From JAYRGC01 sp041908065 (GTDB taxonomy: Bacteria; Pseudomonadota; Alphaproteobacteria; UBA9219): a DNA stretch of 19,082 nt. Below, in pieces: positions 7,233 through 15,911 of this stretch. Under the pieces are notes generated by a model that searched no databases, was not told the origin of the DNA, and was given only the letters and a program-made list of their open reading frames with translations. The stretch is from positions 1-19,082 of the forward strand of contig JAYRGC010000016.1 of NCBI GenBank assembly GCA_041908065.1, given 5' to 3'. The first letter of the stretch is position 1, and each line of letters starts with the position of its first letter. Both the position numbers and the translations under genes were made by a program.

Positions 7233-7766
7233 TTACGCCTCCGTAGCGGCGGACTTAGCCGCGCTCTTGCTCGAAGATTTGCCCATATTGCCACCAGCTT
7301 TCTTATCTTTGGGTTGGGTTTCCTTGGCTTCTTTCTTGGATTCTTTCTTCGGTTCTTTTTTATCTTCCTTCTTGGCCTTCGGCTCGGCGTCGACCACGCG
7401 TTCGCCGACGACGACCGTCAGGTTGCTGAAGGGCTTTTCGATGCCCGCGCTGCGTCCGCGACCGCGAGTGTGCATCCGCTTCATCACCAAAGCGCGACCG
7501 ACCCAAGCCTCCAAAACGTAAAGGCGATCCACGTTCATGTCGTGGTTGTTCTCGGCATTGGCCACAGCCGCCTGCAAAACCTTGCGAACGTCGACCGCGA
7601 TGCGGCGTTTCTCGAACGCCAACTGCGTCAAGGCCGCAGCGGCGGACATTCCGCGAATGCTGGCCGCGACCAGATTGAGCTTGCGCGCGCTGGAACGGAT
7701 GGCCGGAGACTTGGCCACTGCGCCGCCTGCGCTGCCGTACCTGTCGAAATTACTGGACTTTCCCAT
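7233..7766 (-). CDS. rplV: 50S ribosomal protein L22 with long basic C-terminal tail
   Basis: L22 lines the peptide exit tunnel through its extended beta-hairpin; here the hairpin region is around residues 85-108 (VLEAWVGRALVMKRMHTRGRGRSAG), followed by the final strand NLTVVVGE. The core ends at about residue 125, close to the normal family length of 110-125. A tail of about 50 residues follows, dominated by Lys, Glu, Asp, Ser and Ala (for example KKEDKKEPKKESKKEAKET), predicted to be disordered. The tail contains MGKSSSKS, echoing the protein's own N-terminus MGKSSNF. No frameshift is needed to explain it. It is 14 bp from rpsS. Confidence 0.97.
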   Translation of the reverse strand: MGKSSNFDRYGSAGGAVAKSPAIRSSARKLNLVAASIRGMSAAAALTQLAFEKRRIAVDVRKVLQAAVANAENNHDMNVDRLYVLEAWVGRALVMKRMHTRGRGRSAGIEKPFSNLTVVVGERVVDAEPKAKKEDKKEPKKESKKEAKETQPKDKKAGGNMGKSSSKSAAKSAATEA

Positions 7767-7780
7767 TTGCCGTTTCCCCC

Positions 7781-8074
7781 TTAGCCCTTGCCGCCGGCTT
7801 TTTCAGCCTTCTTGTCGGCAGGAGTATGCCCCTTGAACGTGCGCGTGGGGGCGAACTCGCCGAACTTGTGGCCGATCATGTTCTCCACCACCGACACCGG
7901 CAAAAACTTGTTGCCGTTATGCACGCCGAACGTCAGTCCGACGAACTGCGGCAATATAGTCGAACGCCGCGACCACGTCTTGATGATGTCGTTGCGGCCT
8001 GAGGCGCGGGCTTTTTCGGCCTTCTTCAACAAATAGCCGTCCACAAACGGCCCTTTCCAAACTGAACGTGCCAC
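7781..8074 (-). CDS. rpsS: 30S ribosomal protein S19
   Basis: S19 sits in the 30S head with S13 and contacts the A-site tRNA. The product is 97 aa: MARSVWKGPFVDGYLLKKAEKA at the start, IKTWSRRSTILPQFVGLTFGVHNGNKFLPVSVVENMIGHKFGEFAPTRTFKGH in the body, all textbook S19. The last 12 residues (PADKKAEKAGGKG) are basic and variable. Spacing is 17 bp after rplB. Confidence 0.98.
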   Translation of the reverse strand: MARSVWKGPFVDGYLLKKAEKARASGRNDIIKTWSRRSTILPQFVGLTFGVHNGNKFLPVSVVENMIGHKFGEFAPTRTFKGHTPADKKAEKAGGKG

Positions 8075-8091
8075 TTTGAATTCTCCCCCTC

Positions 8092-8937
8092 TTAAGCCGT
8101 CTGCTTGTCGCGACGCTTATTAGCGCGGCGAACGATGAAACGATCAGTGCCCTTGTTCTTGCGGGTCTTGGTTCCCTTGGTTCCCTTGCCCCACGGAGTG
8201 ACGGGATGGCGACCGCCCGAGGTGCGGCCTTCACCGCCGCCGTGCGGGTGATCGACCGGGTTCATGGCCACGCCGCGAACGGAGGGACGCACGCCCTTCC
8301 AGCGGTTGCGTCCGGCCTTGCCCAACTTGACGTTGGAGTGATCGGCGTTGGACACAGCCCCTATCGTCGCCATGCATTCCTGCTGCACGACGCGCAATTC
8401 GCCCGAACCCAGTTTTATCTGGGCATAACCGCCGTCGCGCCCTACCAGCTGAACGTAAGAACCTGCGGAACGCGCCAGCTTGGCGCCAGCCCCGGGCTTC
8501 ATCTCGACGTTATGGACTATCGTGCCGACCGGAATGCTCTTGAGCGGCATGGCGTTGCCCGGCTTCACGTCGACCTTCTCGCCCGCGACCACGCTGTCTC
8601 CGGCCTTGATACGCTGCGGAGCGATGATATAGGCGCGTTCGCCGTCCTGATACTTCACCAACGCCAAAAACGCGGTGCGGTTAGGATCGTACTCCAAACG
8701 CTCGACCACCGCCGGAACGTCGAACTTGCGACGCTTGAAATCCACGATGCGATAACGGCGCGAATGTCCGCCGCCGATATGACGGGTGGTGACGCGCCCC
8801 TTGTTGTTGCGGCCGCCGGTCTTACGCAACCCTTCGGTCAACGACTTGACGGGCTTGCCCTTCCACAACTCGGAACGGTCCACCTGAACCAAACCCCTCA
8901 TGCCCGGGGTGATAGGATTGTATTTTTTCAACGCCAT
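8092..8937 (-). CDS. rplB: 50S ribosomal protein L2
   Basis: L2 is a core protein close to the peptidyl-transferase centre and bridge B7b. The product is 281 aa (family 273-280). It begins MALKKYNPITPGMRGLVQVD and contains the RNA-binding and KOW-type domains. The highly conserved C-terminal loop GVAMNPVDHPHGGGEGRTSGGRHPVTPWGKGTKG is intact, including the His of DHPHGGG needed for activity in E. coli L2. It lies 35 bp after rplW. Confidence 0.98.
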   Translation of the reverse strand: MALKKYNPITPGMRGLVQVDRSELWKGKPVKSLTEGLRKTGGRNNKGRVTTRHIGGGHSRRYRIVDFKRRKFDVPAVVERLEYDPNRTAFLALVKYQDGERAYIIAPQRIKAGDSVVAGEKVDVKPGNAMPLKSIPVGTIVHNVEMKPGAGAKLARSAGSYVQLVGRDGGYAQIKLGSGELRVVQQECMATIGAVSNADHSNVKLGKAGRNRWKGVRPSVRGVAMNPVDHPHGGGEGRTSGGRHPVTPWGKGTKGTKTRKNKGTDRFIVRRANKRRDKQTA

Positions 8938-8972
8938 TTTCTTGTCCTCGACTCGTCACATGCCCTTCGGCT

Positions 8973-9281
8973 TCATATCCCCGTCGTCAAATCTATCGAA
9001 TTTCCTTCGGCCAGGGTCACAACCGCGTACTTGACATCGCTACGGAAACCTTCGCGCCCACGAAAACGCTTGGTCTTGCCCTTGCGGTTATGAGTGTTAA
9101 CGGCTTCGACCTTCACCTTGAACAACCGCTCGACCGCCTCGCGTATAACCGGCTTGGTGGCGGAAGCCAAAACGCGAAACGTAACCTGATTGTGGGCGGA
9201 CGCGGCAGTGGCTTTCTCGGTTATAACCGGAGAAAGTATCACCCCGTAATGGCGTGCCGCCGGAGCTGTCGCTTCGCTCAT
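8973..9281 (-). CDS. rplW: 50S ribosomal protein L23
   Basis: L23 sits at the tunnel exit and docks trigger factor and the signal-recognition particle. The product is 102 aa. The signatures are YGVILSPVITEKATAASAHNQVTFRVLASATKPVIREAVERLFKVKVEAVNTHNRKGKTKRFRGREGFRSDVKYAVVTL. A short N-terminal extension (MSEATAPAARH) precedes the core. Its ATG overlaps the rplD stop by four bases (ATGA), suggesting translational coupling. Confidence 0.98.
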   Translation of the reverse strand: MSEATAPAARHYGVILSPVITEKATAASAHNQVTFRVLASATKPVIREAVERLFKVKVEAVNTHNRKGKTKRFRGREGFRSDVKYAVVTLAEGNSIDLTTGI

Positions 9282-9904
9282 TTCAACCTCTCTTGCAACT
9301 GTTCGACGGCGTTTTTCGTCAACACCAACGTGTCGCGCCGCATGATGTCGTAAACGTTAGCCCCCTGCTCCGGCAACAAGTCCACGTTCGGAATGTTGCG
9401 GGCGGCCTTGGCGAAATTCGGGTCTGGATTGGAGCCGTCTATAAACAAAACCGAAGCCAATCCCATGCCCTTCAGCTTGCCCATCAAGATCTTGGTCTTG
9501 TGGTCTGACAGCTTGGCCTCGTCCAGCACTATCAGCTTGCCTTCCTTTTGCTTGGATGACAAAGCCATGCACAAAGCCAGCTTGCGGAACTTCTTGGGCA
9601 AGGAGTGTTCATGGCTACGCACCACGGGACCGAATATGACCGCGCCCTTGCGGAACTGCGGCGAACGCAAGCTGCCTTGGCGAGCGCGTCCTGTCCCCTT
9701 CTGCGACCACGGCTTTTTGGTCGTGCCGCTGATATCGCCGATCTGCTTGGCTTTATGATTGCCGGAACGGCGTTTGGCCAACTGCCAGTTGATCTCGCGA
9801 GTGATGACGTCGCGGCGCGGCTCGCGGGCGAACACGCTGTCGACAAGCTCGGTCGAACCGACTTCCTTGTTATCAAGATTTCTAACTGCGACTTTCATTT
9901 TCAT
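9278..9904 (-). CDS. rplD: 50S ribosomal protein L4
   Basis: L4 contributes a long loop to the peptide exit tunnel. In gamma-proteobacteria it also represses the S10 operon; nothing here shows whether that holds in this lineage. The product is 208 aa. The tunnel loop region KPWSQKGTGRARQGSLRSPQFRKGAVIFGPVVRSHEHSLPKKFRKLALCMALSSK is intact. The C-terminal fold has VLFIDGSNPDPNFAKAARNIPNVDLLPEQGANVYDIMRRDTLVLT. It lies 21 bp after rplC and overlaps rplW. Confidence 0.98.
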   Translation of the reverse strand: MKMKVAVRNLDNKEVGSTELVDSVFAREPRRDVITREINWQLAKRRSGNHKAKQIGDISGTTKKPWSQKGTGRARQGSLRSPQFRKGAVIFGPVVRSHEHSLPKKFRKLALCMALSSKQKEGKLIVLDEAKLSDHKTKILMGKLKGMGLASVLFIDGSNPDPNFAKAARNIPNVDLLPEQGANVYDIMRRDTLVLTKNAVEQLQERLK

Positions 9905-9925
9905 CTTCCATTCTTAACCGCAACG

Positions 9926-10624
9926 TTATGCCGCGCCGCCTGCCGACTTTACCCCCGCCGGCATCGGTATGTCCTTAGGAGCCGCGCGCTTCACGGCGTC
10001 GCGAACCAACACGTAGCCGCCTTCCGCCCCCGGAACCGCCCCGCGCAGCATGATCACGCCCAAATCGGCGTCGACCGCCACCACCTTCAGGTTCAACGTA
10101 GTCACGCGACGCGCGCCCATGTGTCCGGCCATCTTCTTGCCTTTGAACACGCGGCCCGGGTCTTGGCGATGTCCGGTCGAACCGTGGCTACGATGCGACA
10201 CGGAAACGCCGTGGGTCGCACGCAAGCCGCCGAAGTTATGACGCTTCATGACGCCCTGAAAACCCTTGCCGATGCTGGTCGCCGTCACATCGACGAACTG
10301 TCCGGCAACAAAGTGATCGACGGAAAGCTCAGCCCCGACTTCCGGCATGGCCGAAGCGTCGACGCGAAACTCGACCACCTTTTTCTTCGGTTCCACCTTC
10401 GCCTTGGCGAAGTGGCCGCGCATGGCCTTGGAAACGTTCTTTACCTTGGCCTTGCCCATGCCGAGCTGAACGGCGGAATAGCCATCCTTCTCCACGGTGC
10501 GAACCCCTGTCACCTGACAGTTGTCGAGCTTCAACACCGTCACCGGAACATGCTTCCCCGCCTCGTCGAAGAAACGTGTCATGCCGAGCTTGGTGGCCAC
10601 TAATCCTGTGCGTTTAACGGACAT
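9926..10624 (-). CDS. rplC: 50S ribosomal protein L3
   Basis: L3 is one of two proteins that start 50S assembly and reaches toward the peptidyl-transferase centre. The product is 232 aa. Motifs include TGLVATKLGMTRFF at the N-terminus and the loop FGGLRATHGVSVSHRSHGSTGHRQDPGRVFKGKKMAGHMG. Gln154 in GHRQDPG corresponds to the glutamine that PrmB methylates in E. coli, so that modification site is kept. It follows rpsJ by 10 bp. Confidence 0.98.
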   Translation of the reverse strand: MSVKRTGLVATKLGMTRFFDEAGKHVPVTVLKLDNCQVTGVRTVEKDGYSAVQLGMGKAKVKNVSKAMRGHFAKAKVEPKKKVVEFRVDASAMPEVGAELSVDHFVAGQFVDVTATSIGKGFQGVMKRHNFGGLRATHGVSVSHRSHGSTGHRQDPGRVFKGKKMAGHMGARRVTTLNLKVVAVDADLGVIMLRGAVPGAEGGYVLVRDAVKRAAPKDIPMPAGVKSAGGAA

Positions 10625-10634
10625 TGCTATTACC

Positions 10635-10943
10635 TCAGACCCTTATTTCAACATCGACGCCGGCCGCCAAGTCTATCTTGGACAAGGCGTCTATCGTTTG
10701 CGGCGTCGGCTCCAGTATGTCCAACAAACGGCGATGAGTGCGGATCTCGAACTGGTCGCGAGACTTCTTGTCCACATGGGGGCCGCGATTGACCGTGAAA
10801 CGCTCGAGCCACGTCGGCAAAGGAATGGGGCCGCGCACCCGCGCGCCCGTTCTCTTGGCCGTGTTTATGATCTCGCTTACCGACTGATCCAGCATGCGAT
10901 GATCGAACGCCTTAAGGCGTATGCGTATGCTCTGCGTTTGCAT
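10635..10943 (-). CDS. rpsJ: 30S ribosomal protein S10 (NusE)
   Basis: S10 is a 30S head protein that also links NusG and RNA polymerase to the ribosome in antitermination complexes. The product is 102 aa, the standard length. It starts MQTQSIRIRLKAFDHRMLDQSVSEI and contains GPIPLPTWLERFTVNRGPHVDKKSRDQFEIRTHRRLLDI. It starts 110 bp after tuf, behind a strong terminator-like hairpin, so it may open a separately controlled S10 transcript. GGTGGA lies just upstream of the start as ribosome-binding site. Confidence 0.98.
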   Translation of the reverse strand: MQTQSIRIRLKAFDHRMLDQSVSEIINTAKRTGARVRGPIPLPTWLERFTVNRGPHVDKKSRDQFEIRTHRRLLDILEPTPQTIDALSKIDLAAGVDVEIRV

Positions 10944-11012
10944 TCAATCCACCATTATTCCCAAAAAAAACCAAACTCCGGCCAGTTTCTGCCAAAGCGC
11001 ATTCATCGAAAA

Positions 11013-11045
11013 TGGCGGCGGCACGTCTTGCGGATGCCGCCGCCA
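11013..11045 (-). terminator. Terminator-like hairpin between tuf and rpsJ
   Basis: A perfect 11-bp stem, TGGCGGCGGCA with TGCCGCCGCCA (11035-11045 and 11013-11023), has an 11-nt loop and is followed on the minus strand by TTTT. It begins 9 bp after the tuf stop. The T-run is short, so partial termination or 3'-end processing that sets the ratio of EF-Tu to S10-operon transcripts is as likely as full termination. A run of eight T's on the minus strand (10963-10970) lies further downstream. Confidence 0.6.
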
Positions 11046-11053
11046 GTCTTTCA

Positions 11054-12241
<1,188 letters not shown>

Positions 12242-12305
12242 CTCACTCTCCGTAGGTTGAAGTAAAACTACCCGCGCTCAACGCGCCATTCCATCTACCG
12301 ATTCA

Positions 12306-12557
12306 TCAATACTCGCCGCATCCTAAAGAGGGGGCGAAGCTTCCGCCCCTGCCCGCCCACTGCACCGAACCGCCTTGCCTGCGGAGAGCGGCCAACCTGC
12401 TGTCATTGCAAATTGCCAAAACTCCGTTGCCATTACCGCCATCATCCCGCATGGACATCAAAAGCGGTTGCGCCTCTACCGATCTGGCAAAAACCAGCTT
12501 AACTCCGCCACATTCCCTAGCCGCGCTCTCTATGACATCCCAAGGATAAATCGGCAT
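12306..12557 (-). CDS. Small ORF between fusA and tuf, function unknown
   Basis: The predicted 83-aa product starts MPIYPWDVIESAARECGGVKLVF. I do not recognise it. What supports it is a near-ideal ribosome-binding site (GAAGGAGCG eight bases before the ATG), the same orientation as the operon, and an exact fit in the fusA-tuf gap: 32 bp after fusA and 64 bp before tuf. The first 55 residues look like a folded alpha/beta sequence. The remainder, GGSVQWAGRGGSFAPSLGCGEY, is Gly/Ser-rich and its codons overlap a GC-rich hairpin (12331-12349), so the C-terminal part may be shaped by RNA structure. No signal peptide or membrane segment is visible. It could be a real small protein or a translated leader for tuf. 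Confidence 0.5.
   Translation of the reverse strand: MPIYPWDVIESAARECGGVKLVFARSVEAQPLLMSMRDDGGNGNGVLAICNDSRLAALRRQGGSVQWAGRGGSFAPSLGCGEY
12331..12349 (-). terminator. GC-rich hairpin ahead of tuf
   Basis: On the minus strand GGGGCG pairs with CGCCCC around GAAGCTT, followed by CTCTTT. It overlaps the end of the small ORF and lies about 90 bp before the tuf start. It is a possible weak terminator, attenuator or processing site between fusA and tuf. Confidence 0.3.
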
Positions 12558-12589
12558 GTATTCGCTCCTTCAACAGGCGGCAATTCATA

Positions 12590-14671
12590 CTATCCCGCCA
12601 GCTTCGCCTTCACCTCAGCCGCGATGTTCTGCGGCACTTGTTCATAGTGATCGAACTCCATCGTGAACAACGCGCGCCCCTGAGTCATCGAGCGCAAGCG
12701 GTTCACATAGCCGAACATCGTCGCCAACGGCACCATCGCGTTCACCACGCTGGCGTTGCCGCGTTGATCCATGCCCATTATCTGGCCACGACGGCTGTTC
12801 AAATCGCCGATCACGTCGCCCATGTGAGCTTCGGGAGTGACCACCTCGACCTTCATTATCGGCTCCAGCAGCACCGGTCCCGCCTTTTGGATGCCTTCCT
12901 TGAAAGCGGCGCGAGATGCGATTTCGAAGGCCAAAGCCGAAGAGTCGACATCGTGGTACGCGCCGTCGATCAAAGTGGCCTTCAGATCAATGGTCGGGAA
13001 TCCGGCGATGACGCCGTTGTCCAACGAACCTTCCAGACCCTTTTCGACGCCCGGGATGTATTCCTTGGGAACCGATCCGCCGACGATCTTGCTCTCGAAC
13101 AAATATCCGGCTCCGGCCTCTTGCGGCTCGAACTCGATGATTACGCGAGCGAATTGCCCCGAACCGCCCGATTGCTTCTTGTGAACGTAATCCACAGTAG
13201 CCTTGCGAGTGATAGTTTCGCGGTATGCGACCTGCGGATCGCCCACCACCACTTCGACGTTGTACGGAGCGCGGCGGAGAATGTCGACTTTGATCTCCAG
13301 ATGCAGCTCGCCCATGCCCTTGATGACGGTCTGTCCGGTTTCGTGGTTGACGGCCAGACGGAACGAAGGATCTTCCTGCACCAAACGCAGCAACGCGTTG
13401 GTCATCTTGTCCTGATCCGCCTTGGACTTCGGCTCGATCGCCATTTCGATGACGGGATCGGGGAATTCCATGCGCTCCAGAACTATCGGCTTGGAGGCGT
13501 CGCACAACGTGTCGCCGGTACGGGTGTCCTTAAGGGCGGCCAAGGCCACGATATCTCCGGCAAAAGCCTCTTTAATTTCTTCGCGGGTGTTGGCATGCAT
13601 CAACAACATGCGGCCAATGCGCTCGCGCGCGCCCTTCACCGTGTTTTGGACATAGCTGCCGGATTGCAGCGTGCCGGAGTAAACGCGGGTGAAGGTCAAC
13701 GATCCCACGAAAGGATCGGTCATTATCTTGAAGGCCAACGCGGACATCGGAGCATCGTCGGCGGGCGGCCTTTCGTCGGCTTCCTTATTGTCGGGATTGA
13801 ATCCCTTGACGCTGCCCACATCCAACGGCGAAGGCAGGTAGTCGACCACCGCGTCCAGCATCGGCTGCACGCCCTTGTTCTTGAAGGCGGAGCCGCACAA
13901 CACCGGCACGAACTTCATGCCGATTGTCCCCTTGCGGATGCAACGATCCAAAGCCTCGACCGAAGGTTCCTTGCCGTTCAAGTATTCTTCCATCACGGCA
14001 TCGTCCATTTCCACAGCCGTTTCCAGCAGGGCATGGCGATATTCCAAAGCCTTTTCCTTCAAATCGGCAGGAATTTCCTCGTCATGGAACTTCGCGCCCA
14101 GATCTTCGTTTTCCCAGATGACCGCCTTCATGCGGCGCAAGTCGACCAATCCGCGAAATTCGCTTTCGGAACCGATCGGCAGCTGCAGCACCAAAGTGCG
14201 CGCGCCGAGGCGATCTTTGACCATTTCCACGCAGCGGTAGAAGTTGGATCCCATGCGATCCATCTTGTTGACGAACACCATGCGCGGAACATGGTATTTA
14301 TCGCCCTGACGCCACACGGTTTCCGTCTGCGGCTCCACGCCCGACACGGCGTCAAGCACGCATACCGCGCCGTCCAAAACGCGCAAAGAACGCTCCACCT
14401 CGATCGTGAAATCGACGTGGCCTGGGGTGTCGATGATATTAATGCGATGGTCGTTCCAGAAAGTCGTGGTGGCGGCGGAGGTGATGGTGATACCGCGCTC
14501 CTGCTCCTGCTCCATCCAATCCATGGTCGCAGTGCCTTCATGCACCTCGCCTATCTTGTAGGACTTGCCGGTATAGTAAAGAATGCGCTCGGTCGTAGTC
14601 GTCTTGCCGGCATCAATGTGAGCCATGATGCCGATATTGCGATAACGTTCGAGTGAATGGCTGCGAGGCAT
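12590..14671 (-). CDS. fusA: Elongation factor G
   Basis: EF-G is the translocase GTPase of elongation and, with RRF, of ribosome recycling. At 693 aa it is full length. The G domain shows AHIDAGKTTT (17-26), ERGITI (58-63), DTPGHVDF (81-88) and NKMD (135-138). Domain IV contains the QKSGGSGQFARV-type loop, seen as HKKQSGGSGQFARVIIEF, and the C-terminal region reads DLNSRRGQIMGM and YVNRLRSMTQGRALFTMEFDHYEQVP. It is 12 bp downstream of rpsG. It is the canonical str-operon copy and not a Tet(M)- or FusA2-like paralogue. Confidence 0.99.
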   Translation of the reverse strand: MPRSHSLERYRNIGIMAHIDAGKTTTTERILYYTGKSYKIGEVHEGTATMDWMEQEQERGITITSAATTTFWNDHRINIIDTPGHVDFTIEVERSLRVLDGAVCVLDAVSGVEPQTETVWRQGDKYHVPRMVFVNKMDRMGSNFYRCVEMVKDRLGARTLVLQLPIGSESEFRGLVDLRRMKAVIWENEDLGAKFHDEEIPADLKEKALEYRHALLETAVEMDDAVMEEYLNGKEPSVEALDRCIRKGTIGMKFVPVLCGSAFKNKGVQPMLDAVVDYLPSPLDVGSVKGFNPDNKEADERPPADDAPMSALAFKIMTDPFVGSLTFTRVYSGTLQSGSYVQNTVKGARERIGRMLLMHANTREEIKEAFAGDIVALAALKDTRTGDTLCDASKPIVLERMEFPDPVIEMAIEPKSKADQDKMTNALLRLVQEDPSFRLAVNHETGQTVIKGMGELHLEIKVDILRRAPYNVEVVVGDPQVAYRETITRKATVDYVHKKQSGGSGQFARVIIEFEPQEAGAGYLFESKIVGGSVPKEYIPGVEKGLEGSLDNGVIAGFPTIDLKATLIDGAYHDVDSSALAFEIASRAAFKEGIQKAGPVLLEPIMKVEVVTPEAHMGDVIGDLNSRRGQIMGMDQRGNASVVNAMVPLATMFGYVNRLRSMTQGRALFTMEFDHYEQVPQNIAAEVKAKLAG

Positions 14672-14683
14672 TGTCTTTTGTCC

Positions 14684-15154
14684 TTACCAGCGATAGTGCG
14701 AGAAGGCCTTGTTAGCCTCGGCCATGCGATGGGTGTCTTCGCGCTTTTTAACAGCCGCGCCGTTGTCGTTGGAAGCGGCCATCAGCTCGGCGGCCAAACG
14801 CTCAACCATCGTCGGCTCGGAACGAGCGCGGGCGGCGGTGATTATCCAGCGCATCGCCAAGGCGATGCCGCGCTCCTGACGCACTTCCACCGGAACCTGA
14901 TAGGTGGCTCCGCCGACGCGGCGGGAGCGAACCTCCAGATGGGGGCGAACCTTGTCCAAAGCCTGACGGAAAACGTCGATGGCGTTTATCCGCATCTTGG
15001 CTTGGATTTTCTCCAACGCCCCATAAACGATGCTCTCGGCGGCCGACTTCTTGCCGTTGACCATCAGGACGTTCATGAACTTAGAGACAAGCAACTCCCC
15101 GAACTTGGGATCGGGAAGTATCTCTCTCTTTTCTGCGCTACGACGACGGGCCAT
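14684..15154 (-). CDS. rpsG: 30S ribosomal protein S7
   Basis: S7 starts assembly of the 30S head and contacts the E-site tRNA; in E. coli it also represses the str operon at the rpsL-rpsG junction. The product is 156 aa. It opens MARRRSAEKREILPDPKFGELLVSKFMN, has the S7 signature region near KMRINAIDVFRQALDKVRPHLEVRSRRVGGATYQVPVEV, and ends KREDTHRMAEANKAFSHYRW. The gap to rpsL is only 21 bp, too short for the long S7-binding intergenic structure known from E. coli. Confidence 0.98.
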   Translation of the reverse strand: MARRRSAEKREILPDPKFGELLVSKFMNVLMVNGKKSAAESIVYGALEKIQAKMRINAIDVFRQALDKVRPHLEVRSRRVGGATYQVPVEVRQERGIALAMRWIITAARARSEPTMVERLAAELMAASNDNGAAVKKREDTHRMAEANKAFSHYRW

Positions 15155-15175
15155 TTTTCCCTGCTCCCGCTAAAA

Positions 15176-15547
15176 TTACTTAGGACGCTTGGCGCCATAA
15201 AGCGAGCGCCGCTTTTTGCGATCCTTGACACCCTGCGTGTCAAGAGTTCCGCGAATAATGTGGTAACGCACGCCTGGCAAGTCCTTGACGCGCCCGCCGC
15301 GTATCATCACGACCGAGTGTTCTTGAAGATTGTGACCCTCGCCTGGAATATAGGCGATAACCTCGTGCCCGTTGGTCAAGCGCACGCGAGCCACCTTACG
15401 CAAAGCCGAGTTCGGCTTTTTCGGAGTGGTCGTGTAAACGCGGGTGCAAACGCCGCGCTTTTGCGGACACTGCTTCAACGCCGGAACCTTGTCCCGCGAA
15501 GCGTTGGGCTTGCGCCCCTTGCGAACCAACTGGTTTATCGTGCTCAT
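15176..15547 (-). CDS. rpsL: 30S ribosomal protein S12
   Basis: S12 lies at the decoding centre and controls accuracy. The product is 123 aa from ATG at 15547 (MSTINQLVRKGRKP, the usual S12 start). An in-frame extension to 15628 adds an arginine-rich stretch not found in S12 and is rejected. TPKKPNSALRKVARVRL and GGRVKDLPGVRYHIIRG are intact. Lys43 and Lys88 (E. coli 42 and 87) are the wild-type residues whose changes give streptomycin resistance, and Asp89 is the residue methylthiolated by RimO in E. coli. It is the first gene of the cluster; rpoC is not upstream. Confidence 0.98.
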   Translation of the reverse strand: MSTINQLVRKGRKPNASRDKVPALKQCPQKRGVCTRVYTTTPKKPNSALRKVARVRLTNGHEVIAYIPGEGHNLQEHSVVMIRGGRVKDLPGVRYHIIRGTLDTQGVKDRKKRRSLYGAKRPK

Positions 15548-15638
15548 TCTTCCATCCACCGAGTTCAAACGCCGACGACCGCGCCTGCGAAGCCGCCAAC
15601 CCCAAAAACACGCTTTGCAATGCCTCAATAAAACCTTG

Positions 15639-15656
15639 GCATCGCTCAGGCGATGC
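15639..15656 (-). promoter_or_regulatory. Hairpin in the rpsL leader
   Basis: GCATCGC and GCGATGC form a perfect 7-bp stem with a 4-nt loop. On the minus strand it is followed by CAAGGTTTTATTG. It sits about 90 nt before the rpsL start in a roughly 250-nt leader. It may be an attenuator or a binding site for a ribosomal protein; the sequence alone does not decide. Confidence 0.35.
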
Positions 15657-15800
15657 GATCAAGCGACAAGCATGCCGCGAAGATCGCCTATGTGTCTTTT
15701 GCGCTCCGAAGCCCCGTCTGGGAAGTGCGTATCGAATTGCGTCCAAAAAAATCTAGGGCGCATAACGCTTTCCCACCACCGACCCCGTAAAGGCAGGGCA

Positions 15801-15830
15801 TATCTATTCCATAGCCCGCCATTGCGTCAA
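15801..15830 (-). promoter_or_regulatory. Candidate promoter for the str-S10-spc cluster
   Basis: On the minus strand TTGACG (15830-15825) is a near-consensus -35 box. An 18-bp spacer leads to TAGATA (15806-15801), or a 17-bp spacer to ATAGAT. It is the best sigma-70-type match upstream of rpsL and implies a leader of about 250 nt. The region 15548-15911 has no gene; besides this promoter it holds the leader hairpin and a divergent element. Confidence 0.5.
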
Positions 15831-15851
15831 GCCTTAAATGACCGCTTGACG
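15825..15851. repeat. Inverted repeat containing divergent TTGACG boxes
   Basis: CGTCAAGC (15825-15832) and GCTTGACG (15844-15851) are perfect 8-bp inverted arms separated by 11 bp. Each arm contains TTGACG pointing outward, one toward rpsL and one toward the NDUFA12-like gene. On the plus strand no good -10 box follows at the expected spacing, so the rightward promoter is weak or absent. The symmetry could also be an operator. Confidence 0.35.
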
Positions 15852-15911
15852 TAAATAGTTTTTTGCACGACCTTTAGCAATCTTCCCTCGCCCTGCGAAC
15901 AGACGGCAGCC

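Noticed and set aside
7229..7294. N-terminal extension of rpsC
   Set aside because: It would overlap the end of rplV in another frame; S3 proteins begin MGQK, which is the ATG at 7228.
10944..11012. Promoter for rpsJ
   Set aside because: A TTGGCA and an AATAAT are present but their spacing does not fit, and the -10-like word lies almost on the ribosome-binding site.
12638..14656. Very long plus-strand open frame (672 codons) opposite fusA
   Set aside because: It is the antisense shadow of a highly conserved EF-G gene; the product is His/Arg/Leu-rich with no recognisable domain. The same applies to the frames opposite tuf (11012-12265), rplC/rplD (9605-10603), rplB (8206-9093) and rpsC (6599-7246).
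15548..15628. N-terminal extension of rpsL
   Set aside because: The extra 27 residues are arginine-rich and unlike any S12; the ATG at 15547 matches the universal start MSTINQLVRKGRKP.
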